DNA from: Aliihoeflea sp. 2WW | GTDB taxonomy: Bacteria; Pseudomonadota; Alphaproteobacteria; Rhizobiales; Rhizobiaceae | NCBI RefSeq assembly: GCF_000497755.1 | Contig: NZ_AYOD01000010.1 | Location: 1 to 64,000 of the forward strand | Direction: 5' to 3' | Length of the DNA stretch: 64,000 bases | Shown here: positions 8,312 to 17,346 of the stretch, one piece after another | Position numbering within the stretch: the stretch's first letter is position 1 | Layout of the letters: the number at the start of each line of letters is the position of its first letter | The notes under the pieces: model-generated | What the model saw: only the letters and a program-made list of their open reading frames with translations | Databases searched by the model: none | What the model was told of the DNA's origin: nothing | Made by a program: the position numbers and the translations under genes

Positions 8312-9760
8312 TCAGATCGGATAGTCCGGCCGTCCGCTCTGGATGGTGATCCACCGCAATTCGGTGAATTCGTCGATGCCGGCCCGACCGCCGAAACGGC
8401 CGTGGCCGGATGATTTGACACCGCCGAACGGCATTTGCGGCTCGTCGTGTATCGTCGCCGAATTGATGTGGCAGATGCCGGTCTCAAGACGCTGCGCCAC
8501 CATGAGCGCACGCGTGACGTCGCGGCCGAAAACGGCGGCGGACAGGCCGTATTCGGTATCGTTCGCAATCGAGACGGCCTCGTCGATATCGGTGAAGCGG
8601 ATGAGCGAGGCGACGGGGCCGAAGCTTTCCTCATAATAGATGCGCATGTTGGGCGTCACGCCGTCGAGGATCGTCGCGTCGAGCCAGACCGAGCGCTGTT
8701 CGCCCCCGACGACGAGGCGCGCACCCTTCTGCATGGCGTCGTCGATCAGCGCCTTGACGCGCTCTGCCGCCTGTTCGCTGATCATCGGCCCAATTTCGCT
8801 CGCGCCATCGCGCGGATCGCCAAGGCGAAGCCGCTTCACTGCGGCGGACAGGCGCTCGAGAAAGGCGTCTGCGATGCTGTCCTGCACCACCAGACGCTCG
8901 GTCGACATGCAGATCTGGCCCTGGTTGAAGAAGGCGCCGAAGGCGGCGGCCCGGGCGGCTTCGTCGAGATCGGCGTCGTCGAGTACGATCAGCGGGGCCT
9001 TGCCGCCAAGTTCCAGCAGTGCAGGCGTCAGGTGGCGTGCGGCAATCTCCGCGATGATCCGTCCGGACCGCGTCGAGCCGGTGAAATTCACCCGCCGCAC
9101 GGCCGGATGCGCGATCAGCGCTTCGACGATTTCCTGGGCATGGTCTTCCTGGTTGTGAACGACGGCGATCGCGCCCTCGGGAAGCCCGGCTTCAGCGAAG
9201 ATGTCGCACACCATCGCATGCGTGCCCGGGCAGAGTTCCGAGGCCTTGAAGACGACCGTATTGCCGCAGGCCAGCGGCATGGCGATCGAACGAACGGACA
9301 AGACGATCGGCGCGTTCCAGGGCGCCAGCGACAGGACCACGCCGCAGGGCTGGCGCACAGCCATGGCGAAGGAGCCGGGCCTGTCGGCAGGGATCGTTTC
9401 GCCCGTCAATTGCGTGGTGAGCGCCGCCGCCTCGCGCAGAATGGACGCGCCGAGCCGGCAATTGAGTTCGCTCCAGGCGCGCGTGCCGCCAGTCTCGTCG
9501 GCGATCTTCGCGACGAACAGTTCGGTGCGTTCCAGCAAGAGGTCGGCGGCGCGGTTCAAGATCGCACGGCGTTCGGATGGAGGGGTCTGCGACCATTTCG
9601 GGAAGGCCGCGGCGGCGCGGTTGGCGGCATGCCGGGCTTCCGCAACGCTCGACCCATGGACGCGCGTGACCACCGTCCCCGTCAACGGGCCGACCCGCTC
9701 CAGATGGGGGGCTTCGACGACCTCCCCGACGGGAGCCGCGATCCGCGCTGCCTTTGCCAA
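8312..9760 (-). CDS. Aldehyde dehydrogenase, vanillin/salicylaldehyde-like
   Basis: A 482-residue aldehyde dehydrogenase with LSLAPWNAPIVLS in the cofactor domain, LLELGGKAP (general base Glu) and NQGQICMS (catalytic Cys). It is distantly related to the dehydrogenase at the other end of the operon (1210-2670). The start is a TTG at 9760 with GGAGG five bases upstream; no in-frame ATG lies near. It is the first gene of the operon and faces the AraC-type regulator across about 160 bases, which must hold both promoters. Confidence 0.88.
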   Translation of the reverse strand: MAKAARIAAPVGEVVEAPHLERVGPLTGTVVTRVHGSSVAEARHAANRAAAAFPKWSQTPPSERRAILNRAADLLLERTELFVAKIADETGGTRAWSELNCRLGASILREAAALTTQLTGETIPADRPGSFAMAVRQPCGVVLSLAPWNAPIVLSVRSIAMPLACGNTVVFKASELCPGTHAMVCDIFAEAGLPEGAIAVVHNQEDHAQEIVEALIAHPAVRRVNFTGSTRSGRIIAEIAARHLTPALLELGGKAPLIVLDDADLDEAARAAAFGAFFNQGQICMSTERLVVQDSIADAFLERLSAAVKRLRLGDPRDGASEIGPMISEQAAERVKALIDDAMQKGARLVVGGEQRSVWLDATILDGVTPNMRIYYEESFGPVASLIRFTDIDEAVSIANDTEYGLSAAVFGRDVTRALMVAQRLETGICHINSATIHDEPQMPFGGVKSSGHGRFGGRAGIDEFTELRWITIQSGRPDYPI

Positions 9761-9921
9761 TTCATCCTCCCGCGAAGCGCATTTTCCGCTTCAGCCGCCA
9801 CGGCTCCTTTGGAGTTCCGTTCTCCCGGCGACCCGATGATTGAAGCGCAAGGCACCCGCACTTGATATGAACAAAACTGGTGATCTATTGTAAGAATCCG
9901 GTTTCCACGCGGACTGAAAAG

Positions 9922-10788
9922 ATGGATGTCGCTACAATCGATTGCGGACTGCACGCGCGGTTCTGGTCATTCAACGGGGCGACCGGCGGCGTGGCACGCC
10001 AGCTCGTCCTCATGACCGATGGCGGCGGCGAGGCGGAAGCCGGCGGCCAGAGGCTTGCCATCGCCGCGCCCGCATTGCTGTGGCTGGGCGACATGAAGCC
10101 GGGACGATTGCGGCTCGAGGCGGGCGCGACCGGGCTTCGGGCGCAGATCGGCGACGACACTCTCGTCGATGCCATCGGCGACGAGGCGCAATCGGTCGCC
10201 CTGCGCTACCTGGTCGACCGGGACTTCACGCTTTCGCTTGCCGGTCATGCGGAAGCGCTGGGCTTGATCGAACGATGCCTGAGCGCCGTGATCGCGGAGC
10301 GACAACAGCCTCGCGAGGCGTCGGCCCTGTTGCTGTCGGCGCTTCTTCGAATCGTCCTCGTCTCGATGCTGCGCGTTTCCGGCGGCCGGGAATCGCTGCC
10401 TGGGGTGGGCGAGCGGATGAGCCTGCTGCAGCGGTTCCGCCAGCTCGTCGAGATGAATTTCCGCAACCATTGGCCGGTGGCGCGCTATGCGGCCGCGCTC
10501 GGCGTCTCGCCCGACCGGCTGCACGCGATCTGCACCGACGGGATCGGCAAGTCACCGAAGGCGCTGGTCTCGGAGCGGCTGGCGCGCGAGGCTATGCTGC
10601 GACTGGAGAGATCGTCGCTGACGATCCAGCAACTCGGCCATTCGCTCGGGTTTTCGGACCCGGCGCATTTTTCGAGCTTTTTTCGCAAGATGACGGGCAC
10701 GCCGCCGGGCCGCTATCGCCGCGCGGTCATCGATGCGCGGACCGACCGCCCTGCGCTGCATGCGCCCAGCTTCGCCGAATGGCCGTGA
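9922..10788 (+). CDS. AraC-family transcriptional regulator
   Basis: A 288-residue regulator. The C-terminal third (from about residue 175) has the two helix-turn-helices of AraC proteins, with ARYAAALGVSPDRLHAIC and the signature IQQLGHSLGFSDPAHFSSFFRKMTGTPPGRYR. The N-terminal part is a poorly conserved ligand-sensing region. ATG 9922 is preferred; a GTG at 9880 in the same frame would add 14 residues. It is divergent from the aldehyde dehydrogenase/Liv operon and is the obvious candidate regulator of it (inferred from position). Confidence 0.85.
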   Translation: MDVATIDCGLHARFWSFNGATGGVARQLVLMTDGGGEAEAGGQRLAIAAPALLWLGDMKPGRLRLEAGATGLRAQIGDDTLVDAIGDEAQSVALRYLVDRDFTLSLAGHAEALGLIERCLSAVIAERQQPREASALLLSALLRIVLVSMLRVSGGRESLPGVGERMSLLQRFRQLVEMNFRNHWPVARYAAALGVSPDRLHAICTDGIGKSPKALVSERLAREAMLRLERSSLTIQQLGHSLGFSDPAHFSSFFRKMTGTPPGRYRRAVIDARTDRPALHAPSFAEWP

Positions 10789-10795
10789 TCCGTGT

Positions 10796-11059
10796 TCAGT
10801 CGCGGCGCACGGGCACGAAGACCGGGCGGTAGACGACAGCGGGCGTGCGCGACCAGCGGTCGAACTCGGCGCGGCTGGCGCGTGCTTCCGCGCGGCGGTC
10901 GAGATCGATGCGTTGCAAGCACCCCGCGAAGGCATCGGTGCCGACGCGGAAGCCGTAGGAGCGGCACGTCTCCTCATCGAGCGCGCGGCGTTCTTCGGGC
11001 GTGATCGTGGTGCATGCAGCGAGAGCCAAGGCAAGAAACGCCAGAACCGCGGATCGCAT
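10796..11059 (-). CDS. Small predicted lipoprotein
   Basis: An 87-residue protein with a short signal sequence and a lipobox LALAAC, so Cys16 is likely lipidated. The rest is charged and contains ERRALDEETCRSYGFRVGTDAF and two more cysteines. Similar small lipoproteins are common in Rhizobiales, but no function is known to me. It lies immediately 5' of the amidohydrolase gene's end and points the same way. Confidence 0.65.
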   Translation of the reverse strand: MRSAVLAFLALALAACTTITPEERRALDEETCRSYGFRVGTDAFAGCLQRIDLDRRAEARASRAEFDRWSRTPAVVYRPVFVPVRRD

Positions 11060-11068
11060 TTTGGCCTC

Positions 11069-12349
11069 CTAGCCCAGTTTGTGCCGCCGCCGCACGCTCT
11101 GCGGCCGCCCGTTGATGGTCAGGCGGGAATCGTTGCGCTGCTTGCGCGACACGATCTTGCCCTTCGACACCACGCAGAGCCGGTCGGGCCGCAGGCGCAG
11201 CGCTTCGATCGGGTCGCCGGCGTCGAGCACGACCAAACTCGCAAGATTTCCGACCTCAAGCCCATAGCCTTCGAGCCCCATGATGGCGGCATTTTCCGTC
11301 GTCACCATGTCGAAACAGCGGCGCATGTCGGCCGGGCTCGTCATCTGCGCCACGTGCAGCCCCATGAAGGCGACGTCGAGCATGTCGGCGGTGCCGAGCG
11401 AATACCAGGGGTCGAGCACACAATCCTGGCCGAAACCGACGCGAATGCCGGCCTTCAGCATCTCCGGCACGCGGGTCATGCCGCGGCGCTTGGGATAGGT
11501 ATCGTGGCGGCCTTGCAAGACGATGTTGATCAGGGGGTTCGGCACCGCCGAGACCTCGGCCTCCGCCATCAGCGGAAGGAGCTTCGAGACGTAGTAATTG
11601 TCCATCGAGTGCATCGAGGTCAGGTGCGAGCCATTCACCCGGCCGTGCAGACCGAGACGTTGCGTCTCGCAGGCCAGTTGCTCGATATGGCGCGACAGCG
11701 GATCGTCCGTTTCGTCGCAATGCATGTCGACGCGCAGACCGCGTTCGGCTGCGATTTCGCACAGTTCGGTCACCGAGCGGCGGCCGTCTTCCATCGTGCG
11801 TTCGAAGTGGGGAATGCCGCCGACGATGTCTACGCCCATGTCGAGCGCGCGGATCGTGTTTTCGCGCGCGGTCGGGTCGCGATAGAAACCGTCCTGCGGG
11901 AAAGCGACGAGTTGCAGGTCGAGGTATGGCGCCACGGTCTTTTTCACGTCCAGCAGCGCCTCGACGGCGAGCAGCCGGTCGTCGCAGGTGTCGACATGGG
12001 TGCGGATAGCCAGAAGGCCCATCGAGACGGCCCAGTCACAATAGGCGAGCGCCCTCTCCTTCGCCGCTTCATGCGTCAAGAGTGGCTTCAACTCCCCCCA
12101 AAGGCCGATGCCTTCGAGAAGCGTTCCCGACGCATTGATGCGCGGCGTGCCGTAGGACAGCGTCGCGTCCATGTGGAAATGCGGGTCGACGAAAGGCGGT
12201 GCGACGAGGTCACCGGTCGCGTCGACCAGTTCACGCGCATCGCTGCCAAGCTGCGGCGCGATCGCGGCGATACGATCGCCGCGAATGCCGATATCAGCCG
12301 TGCGGCCGTCGGCCAGCGTCCCGCCCTTGACGATCAGATCGAAGTTCAT
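11069..12349 (-). CDS. Cytosine deaminase-like amidohydrolase
   Basis: A 426-residue metal-dependent hydrolase of the cytosine deaminase/atrazine chlorohydrolase superfamily. Metal ligands are visible in DPHFHMD, in MHCDETDD, in GSHLTSMHSM and in the late Asp of FGQDCVLDP. The layout matches CodA-type deaminases (about 425 residues). ATG 12349 follows GAGAGG; the open frame extends 7 codons further but without a ribosome site. The substrate could be cytosine, a cytosine analogue or a related ring compound. It lies 28 bases after engB. Confidence 0.82.
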   Translation of the reverse strand: MNFDLIVKGGTLADGRTADIGIRGDRIAAIAPQLGSDARELVDATGDLVAPPFVDPHFHMDATLSYGTPRINASGTLLEGIGLWGELKPLLTHEAAKERALAYCDWAVSMGLLAIRTHVDTCDDRLLAVEALLDVKKTVAPYLDLQLVAFPQDGFYRDPTARENTIRALDMGVDIVGGIPHFERTMEDGRRSVTELCEIAAERGLRVDMHCDETDDPLSRHIEQLACETQRLGLHGRVNGSHLTSMHSMDNYYVSKLLPLMAEAEVSAVPNPLINIVLQGRHDTYPKRRGMTRVPEMLKAGIRVGFGQDCVLDPWYSLGTADMLDVAFMGLHVAQMTSPADMRRCFDMVTTENAAIMGLEGYGLEVGNLASLVVLDAGDPIEALRLRPDRLCVVSKGKIVSRKQRNDSRLTINGRPQSVRRRHKLG

Positions 12350-12377
12350 CGCCGCCTCTCCCGGTCGCAACCCCCGG

Positions 12378-13034
12378 TCAGGTTATGCAGGCCAACATGA
12401 TCGCCTCGCGCAACTCCTCGAGCCCTTCGTTCTTCTCCGACGAGGTCGCAAGGACCACGGGAAACGCGGCCGGGCGGCGCTTGATCTTCTGTGTCGTCTC
12501 TTCGATCAGCGGCTCGATGTCCGCCGTCTTGATCTTGTCGGTCTTGGTCAGGACCACCTGATAGGAGCAGGCTGCCTTGTCGAGCAGGTCCATCACGTCG
12601 GAATCGTTCTGCTTCACGCCATGGCGGGAATCGATCAGGAGATAGACGCGCTTCAGCGTGACGCGACCCTTCAGATAATCGAAGACGAGTTTCGTCCAGG
12701 CGTCGACCTGCGCTTTCGGCGCCTTGGCAAAGCCGTAGCCGGGCATGTCGACCAGCGCCATCGGCGGCAGGTCGCCTGCTTCGCCTGAGTACCCATCAGG
12801 CACGAAATAGTTGAGTTCCTGGGTGCGGCCGGGCGTATTGGACGTCCGCGCGAGCCCTTTCCTGACGACCAGGCCGTTGATCAGGGACGACTTGCCCACA
12901 TTCGAGCGGCCGGCGAAGGCGATTTCGGGCGGGCCTTCGGGGGGCAGGAACTTCATCGACGGGACGCCGCGAATGAAGATCCAGTTCTTCGGGAACGGTG
13001 CCGCCACGATGGGTGCCGGGCGGGGGTCTTCCAT
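12378..13034 (-). CDS. engB: EngB/YsxC ribosome biogenesis GTPase
   Basis: A 218-residue small GTPase (YihA/EngB) that binds the assembling large ribosomal subunit. It shows G1 [10 protein letters not shown]2 SNTPGRTQ, G3 DMPGYGFA, G4 TKTDK and the SSEKNEG G5 region. ATG 13034 is chosen over a TTG three codons upstream; neither has a strong ribosome site. In related genomes it usually follows yidC directly; here a fasciclin gene lies between them. Confidence 0.92.
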   Translation of the reverse strand: MEDPRPAPIVAAPFPKNWIFIRGVPSMKFLPPEGPPEIAFAGRSNVGKSSLINGLVVRKGLARTSNTPGRTQELNYFVPDGYSGEAGDLPPMALVDMPGYGFAKAPKAQVDAWTKLVFDYLKGRVTLKRVYLLIDSRHGVKQNDSDVMDLLDKAACSYQVVLTKTDKIKTADIEPLIEETTQKIKRRPAAFPVVLATSSEKNEGLEELREAIMLACIT

Positions 13035-13165
13035 ATCGCTCAACGCAAGTCTCCACGGCCGTCAGGGCCGTTGTTGGCATTGAGCTTTCAGCCCGCCTTG
13101 TCAAGCGCGGGCAGACAGGAGCCGCTCGGCCGGACATCTGTTGTCCGGCCGTGCGCTTCTTCCTG

Positions 13166-13717
13166 TCAGGGAAGGAGGACGCGATTGACGACGTGGATGA
13201 CGCCGTTCGACTGATTGACGTCGGCCGTGGTGACGACGCTCGTCGTCCCGTTCGAATCGGTCACGGCCACGCCGCGGCCGGACGGCACGACCGTCAGCGT
13301 TCCACCCTGGACCGTGGTCAACTGGGCTTCGCCGCCACCGGCATTGGCACGGCGCAGAAGCTCGGGACCGCTGAGCTTGCCGGGAACGACATGATAGGTG
13401 AGCACGCTCGTGAGCTGGCCCTTGTTCTCCGGCATGAGGAGCGTGTCGACGGTTCCGGCAGGCAGCATGGTGAAGGCGTCATTCACCGGTGCGAACACGG
13501 TGAAGGGACCCGGGCCGGACAGGGTTCCGGCGAGATCGGCGGCCTGGACGGCGGCGACGAGGGTGGTGTGGACCGGTGAGTTCACCGCATTTTCGACGAT
13601 GTTGCGCTCGACGAGCATCGGCGCACCGCCGACGGTGGGGTTCTGCTGGGCGGATGCCGGAATGGCCAGCGCGACGGCGGCCGATACCAGAAGGGTCGTG
13701 ATCGAAAGCTTTTTCAT
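13166..13717 (-). CDS. Secreted fasciclin-domain protein
   Basis: A 183-residue protein. Residues 1-23 are a signal peptide ending at ASAQ. The remainder is one FAS1 domain with the two signature segments: GPFTVFAPVNDAF and the later LTYHVVPGKLS, ending NGVIHVVNRVLLP. FAS1 proteins act in cell adhesion or matrix interaction outside the cytoplasm. ATG 13717 follows GAGAGG. It has its own gap on both sides and a terminator between it and yidC, so it is an independent unit inserted into the otherwise conserved yidC-engB neighbourhood. Confidence 0.88.
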   Translation of the reverse strand: MKKLSITTLLVSAAVALAIPASAQQNPTVGGAPMLVERNIVENAVNSPVHTTLVAAVQAADLAGTLSGPGPFTVFAPVNDAFTMLPAGTVDTLLMPENKGQLTSVLTYHVVPGKLSGPELLRRANAGGGEAQLTTVQGGTLTVVPSGRGVAVTDSNGTTSVVTTADVNQSNGVIHVVNRVLLP

Positions 13718-13809
13718 AATGCCTCTCCCAAAGCGTTGTTGTGTCGTTGACATCGGCAGTTACGGGAGGGCTGAGCGTCCAGTTTCGAGGTTCACCTAAC
13801 TGTGACTAC

Positions 13810-13839
13810 AAAAAAGCCCCGCTTGCGGCGGGGCTTTTT
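13810..13839 (-). terminator. Terminator after yidC
   Basis: AAAAAGCCCCGC pairs perfectly with GCGGGGCTTTTT around a 5-base loop. In the minus direction it is a GC-rich stem followed by a T-run, just beyond the yidC stop. This is a textbook intrinsic terminator for the rpmH-rnpA-yidC operon, and it may also work in reverse. Confidence 0.85.
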
Positions 13840-13848
13840 ATCCATTGC

Positions 13849-15675
13849 CTACTCGGCCGGTTCCTTGGGCTTTCGGCGGAACATGCCGGACAGATTGTCC
13901 CAAAGCTCGATCTTGGCGCCCTGGCGCTTCATGATCAGGCCCTGCTGGAGAACGGACAGGGTGTTGTTCCAGGCCCAGTAGATCACGAGGCCGGCCGGGA
14001 ACGTCGCCAGCATGAAGGTGAAGACGACCGGCATCCAGTTGAAGATCATCGCCTGGGTCGGATCGGGCGGCGTCGGGTTCATGCGCATCTGCACGAACAT
14101 CGTGATGCCCATGATCAACGGCCAGACGCCAATCATCAGGAAGGACGGCACGTCGTAGGGCAGAAGGCCGAAGAGGTTGAACAGCGAAGTCGGATCGGGC
14201 GCCGACAGATCGTTGATCCAGCCGAAGAACGGCGCGTGGCGCATCTCGATCGTGACGTAGATGACCTTGTAGAGTGCGAAGAAGACCGGAATCTGGAGAA
14301 GGATCGGCCAACAGCCGGCGATCGGATTGATCTTTTCCTTCTTGTAGAGCTCCATCATCTCCTGCTGCTGCTTCATCCGATCGTCGCCGTATTTCTCACG
14401 GATTTCCATCAGCTTGGGCTGCACCTTCTTCATGTTCGCCATCGACACGTAGGATTTGTTGGCGAGCGGGAAGAAGATGAGCTTGACGAGAACGGTGGTC
14501 GCGAGAATGGCAACGCCGAAATTGCCGAACAGACGGAAGAACCAGTCGATGACGAAGAACATCGGCTTGGTGATGAAATAGAACCAGCCCCAGTCGATCA
14601 GGAGTTCGAACTGGCGGATGCCATAGGCTTCTTCATAGGCGTCGATGACGCCGACCACCTTGGCGCCGGCGAAGACGCGCGTCTCGATTTCGGTCGACTG
14701 GCCGGGCGCGACGGAAACCGCGTCGGACAAATAGTCCGCCTGGTAGCGGACGCGGCCATCGTCGAAATAGGAATAGCGCGGCTGGAACGCCTGACCATCG
14801 GACGGGACCATCGCCACCGCCCAGTATTTGTCGGTGATGCCGAGCCAGCCATCATTGCTCTTGCCGGGCGTGATCTGACGATCCTCGGCGAGCGTCGAAT
14901 AGTCGATCTCCTGCAGCCCCTCTTCCCCCGTCACCCCGATCAGGCCTTCGTGAAGCACGAAGATGCCTTCGATGTCGGGTGTGCCGACGCGCGTGATGCG
15001 GCCGTAATTCATCAGTTCGACCGGCTCGCCGCCGGCGTTCGTGACGCTGTCGGAGATGGTGAACATGTAGTCCGCATCGACCGCGATGGTGCGCTCGAAG
15101 GTCAGGCCTGCATCGTTGGTGTAGGTCAGCGTGACCGGCGCGTCCTGCGTGAGCTGCGGATTGCCTTCCACGGCCCAGACCGTCTGCGGTCCGGGAACCG
15201 CGCCGGCATTGCCCTGCCCGACATAGCCGACTTCGGCATAATAGCCGTTGGCGAGCGCGGACGGGTTCAACAACGAAATGTTCGGCGAATTCGGCTCGAC
15301 GGTGACGCGGTAGTCCTTCAGCAACAGGTCGTCGATGCGGGCGCCCGTGAGGTTGATCGAGCCGGAAAGACGCGGCGTGTCGATGGCGATGCGATCGGTC
15401 GCGCCGATGGCGCCGTCGCGCGTCTGCGGCGCGGCCGACGGGGCTCCGCCGCCGGGCACTTCGGCCTGCGTCCCGGGCGCGCTCGGCACGTCTCCATCAC
15501 CGGGCGCGACACTGGAGCCCTGCCCCTGGGGGGTGGCCGCCTGCTGTTGCTGCGCCTGGATCTCGGCTGCCTCGCGCTGCGCCTCGATGCGGGGGTTCAT
15601 GTAGAACACCTGCCAGAGGGTCAGGATCACGACGGAAAGCGCGATGGTGATGAAGAAGTTGCGATTGTTTTCCAT
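13849..15675 (-). CDS. yidC: YidC membrane protein insertase
   Basis: A 608-residue inner-membrane insertase that places proteins into the membrane with or without SecYEG. It has an N-terminal membrane anchor (ENNRNFFITIALSVVILTLW), a periplasmic beta domain to about residue 350, then the five-helix core with FGNFGVAILATTVLVKLIFFPLANKSY and the cytoplasmic hairpin EIREKYGDDRMKQQQEMMELYKKEKINP. Length and layout fit Gram-negative YidC. ATG 15675 matches the conserved N terminus. It follows rnpA by about 20 bases and ends at a terminator. Confidence 0.96.
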   Translation of the reverse strand: MENNRNFFITIALSVVILTLWQVFYMNPRIEAQREAAEIQAQQQQAATPQGQGSSVAPGDGDVPSAPGTQAEVPGGGAPSAAPQTRDGAIGATDRIAIDTPRLSGSINLTGARIDDLLLKDYRVTVEPNSPNISLLNPSALANGYYAEVGYVGQGNAGAVPGPQTVWAVEGNPQLTQDAPVTLTYTNDAGLTFERTIAVDADYMFTISDSVTNAGGEPVELMNYGRITRVGTPDIEGIFVLHEGLIGVTGEEGLQEIDYSTLAEDRQITPGKSNDGWLGITDKYWAVAMVPSDGQAFQPRYSYFDDGRVRYQADYLSDAVSVAPGQSTEIETRVFAGAKVVGVIDAYEEAYGIRQFELLIDWGWFYFITKPMFFVIDWFFRLFGNFGVAILATTVLVKLIFFPLANKSYVSMANMKKVQPKLMEIREKYGDDRMKQQQEMMELYKKEKINPIAGCWPILLQIPVFFALYKVIYVTIEMRHAPFFGWINDLSAPDPTSLFNLFGLLPYDVPSFLMIGVWPLIMGITMFVQMRMNPTPPDPTQAMIFNWMPVVFTFMLATFPAGLVIYWAWNNTLSVLQQGLIMKRQGAKIELWDNLSGMFRRKPKEPAE

Positions 15676-15695
15676 CAAGGAATCCCTATCCCCGC

Positions 15696-16034
15696 TCAGC
15701 GAAATCGGCGGGAGAGTTCTGCCTTCAATTCGTCGAACGGCGTCTTGAGCAGTTCGCGGCGGCCGACGATGACATAGTCGGTGCCGCACGCCATGTCACG
15801 CGCCGCATGGACGCGAACGGCTTCTTTCAACCGGCGACGAATGCGGTTGCGAACCACCGCATTGCCGACTTTCTTGGTGACGGTGATGCCCAGACGCGGT
15901 TCTCCCGCGTCGTCACGCCGCATCGCCTCCAACAGAAAAAGCCGCCCCCGGCGCTTCTCGCCCCGGCGAACGGCCAGAAACTGGGCGCGCTTCTTCAGGC
16001 GCGCCGGTGCATTTTCGTGCGGCCGGTCGGTCAA
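15696..16034 (-). CDS. rnpA: Ribonuclease P protein component
   Basis: A 112-residue basic protein, the protein subunit of RNase P, which trims tRNA 5' ends. The RNR signature region [19 protein letters not shown] is intact. The start is set at a TTG (16034), giving the N terminus [21 protein letters not shown]; the longer open frame would overlap rpmH and is not conserved. The ribosome site is weak, which fits low-level synthesis. It lies 34 bases after rpmH and before yidC in the standard order. Confidence 0.92.
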   Translation of the reverse strand: MTDRPHENAPARLKKRAQFLAVRRGEKRRGRLFLLEAMRRDDAGEPRLGITVTKKVGNAVVRNRIRRRLKEAVRVHAARDMACGTDYVIVGRRELLKTPFDELKAELSRRFR

Positions 16035-16068
16035 TCCCGTTGCCCTATGGCGCCCGGCCCGCGACGAC

Positions 16069-16203
16069 TTACGCGGACAGACGCTTGCGGCCGCGGGCGC
16101 GGCGGGCAGCGATGACCTTCTGACCACCCTTGGTGGCCATGCGCGCGCGGAAACCGTGGCGGCGCTTGCGGACGAGTTTGGACGGCTGGTAGGTACGCTT
16201 CAT
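16069..16203 (-). CDS. rpmH: 50S ribosomal protein L34
   Basis: A 44-residue, highly basic protein that reads [19 protein letters not shown] at its start and [11 protein letters not shown] at its end. It is a full-length L34 of the large ribosomal subunit. The sequence is conserved across bacteria, so start and stop are certain. It heads the rpmH-rnpA-yidC transcript. Confidence 0.97.
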   Translation of the reverse strand: MKRTYQPSKLVRKRRHGFRARMATKGGQKVIAARRARGRKRLSA

Positions 16204-16317
16204 TTATTTAATACCGCGGGGTGCGGCCCTTCTTGGTAGCTGTCTCATCGGACGAGGAGCTTCGGCCGGCCATGCGCAACATAAGTCGCGCCAGAACCTG
16301 GGCCCGAGCGTGCGCGG

Positions 16318-16346
16318 CTTATAGAAAGATCGCCCGCGCGAGTCAA
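16318..16346 (-). promoter_or_regulatory. Sigma-70-type promoter of rpmH operon
   Basis: On the minus strand TTGACT (16346-16341) and TATAAG (16323-16318) are separated by exactly 17 bases. The position is about 115 bases upstream of the rpmH start. Confidence 0.75.
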
Positions 16347-16585
16347 TCGATGTCGGTCACGTCGGAGTGAAGCGCGCAGGGCCGCTCGTCAACACCGCTT
16401 GAGACCAGGCGTGCGGGATTGTGGGCGGACGGAATGCGCGCCATGTGTATCGGCACGACGCATCTCCGCACCGGGAGCATCCCTTGCCAGCCAACCTCGC
16501 CAATGCCAAAGCCATGACCAATCTGTCGCGACCGACCCTTCGCGTTGCGGCCGCGACTTCGCGCGAGCGGACAAAGGACGGCGCC

Positions 16586-17335
16586 ATGACAGCAGGCCGA
16601 TCGAAATCGATCTGGCGTTTCGTGCCGCTCGCCATCCTCGTCGGCGGACTGGCAATTGGTTATGCGCTCGGCTGGCACGAATATCTGAGCCTTGGCGAAC
16701 TCGCCGCGCGCAAGGACCAGTTGCAGGCCTATGCGTCCTCCTACGGCATCCTCGCGCCATTTCTGTTCGGTCTTCTCTACATGGTGGCGACGGCGTTCGC
16801 CTTTCCCGCCGCAGGCGCCCTCACCGTCTTCGGAGGCTTTCTCTTCGGCTGGGCGCTCGCCGGCATCGTGGTCGCCGTTTCGGCGACGATCGGCGCGACG
16901 CTGATCTTCCTGGCAGCCCGCTCCGCGCTCGGCGATGCGCTACGCAGCCGCGTCAAGGGACGCGCGGAAGCCTTGTCGAAAGGCTTTGAGGACAACGCGT
17001 TCGGCTATCTGCTCGTTCTGCGCATGACGCCGGTCCTGCCCTTCTTCGTCGTCAACGTGGCACCGGCCCTCTTCAAGGTCAGCCTTGGCACCTATGTCGC
17101 CACGACCTTCCTGGGCATCCTGCCCGGCACGTTCGTGCTCGCCTATCTGGGAGCCGGCGTCGACAGCGTCCTGACGGCCGCCAAAGCCGCCGGCCGGACG
17201 CCGACGCTTGGCGACATCGTGACGACGCAGATCACGCTGGCGCTCGTGGGGCTTGCCCTGCTGGCGATTTCGGCCATGCTCGTCAAGGCCTACTGGACGC
17301 GCAGGACCGCATCCAAGGCGCCTGCCGCCGACTGA
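16586..17335 (+). CDS. TVP38/TMEM64 family membrane protein
   Basis: A 249-residue inner-membrane protein of the SNARE-associated/DedA-like superfamily. It has about six hydrophobic segments. The family signature region is FAFPAAGALTVFGGFLFGW with, further on, RMTPVLPFFVVNVAPALFKVSLGTYVATTFLGILPGT. ATG 16586 is chosen because AAAGGA precedes it; the frame is open further upstream but the added part is not hydrophobic or conserved. It is 11 bases before the flavin oxidoreductase gene, a pairing often seen for this family. Confidence 0.85.
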   Translation: MTAGRSKSIWRFVPLAILVGGLAIGYALGWHEYLSLGELAARKDQLQAYASSYGILAPFLFGLLYMVATAFAFPAAGALTVFGGFLFGWALAGIVVAVSATIGATLIFLAARSALGDALRSRVKGRAEALSKGFEDNAFGYLLVLRMTPVLPFFVVNVAPALFKVSLGTYVATTFLGILPGTFVLAYLGAGVDSVLTAAKAAGRTPTLGDIVTTQITLALVGLALLAISAMLVKAYWTRRTASKAPAAD

Positions 17336-17346
17336 TCGGATCATTC

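Noticed and set aside
10733-12400. 555-codon plus-strand open frame opposite the amidohydrolase and lipoprotein genes
   Set aside because: It is the antisense shadow of two well-supported genes in GC-rich DNA, with no ribosome site and no recognisable domain.
13741-15777. 678-codon plus-strand open frame opposite yidC
   Set aside because: It mirrors yidC throughout; its His/Asp/Arg-rich composition is typical of antisense frames.
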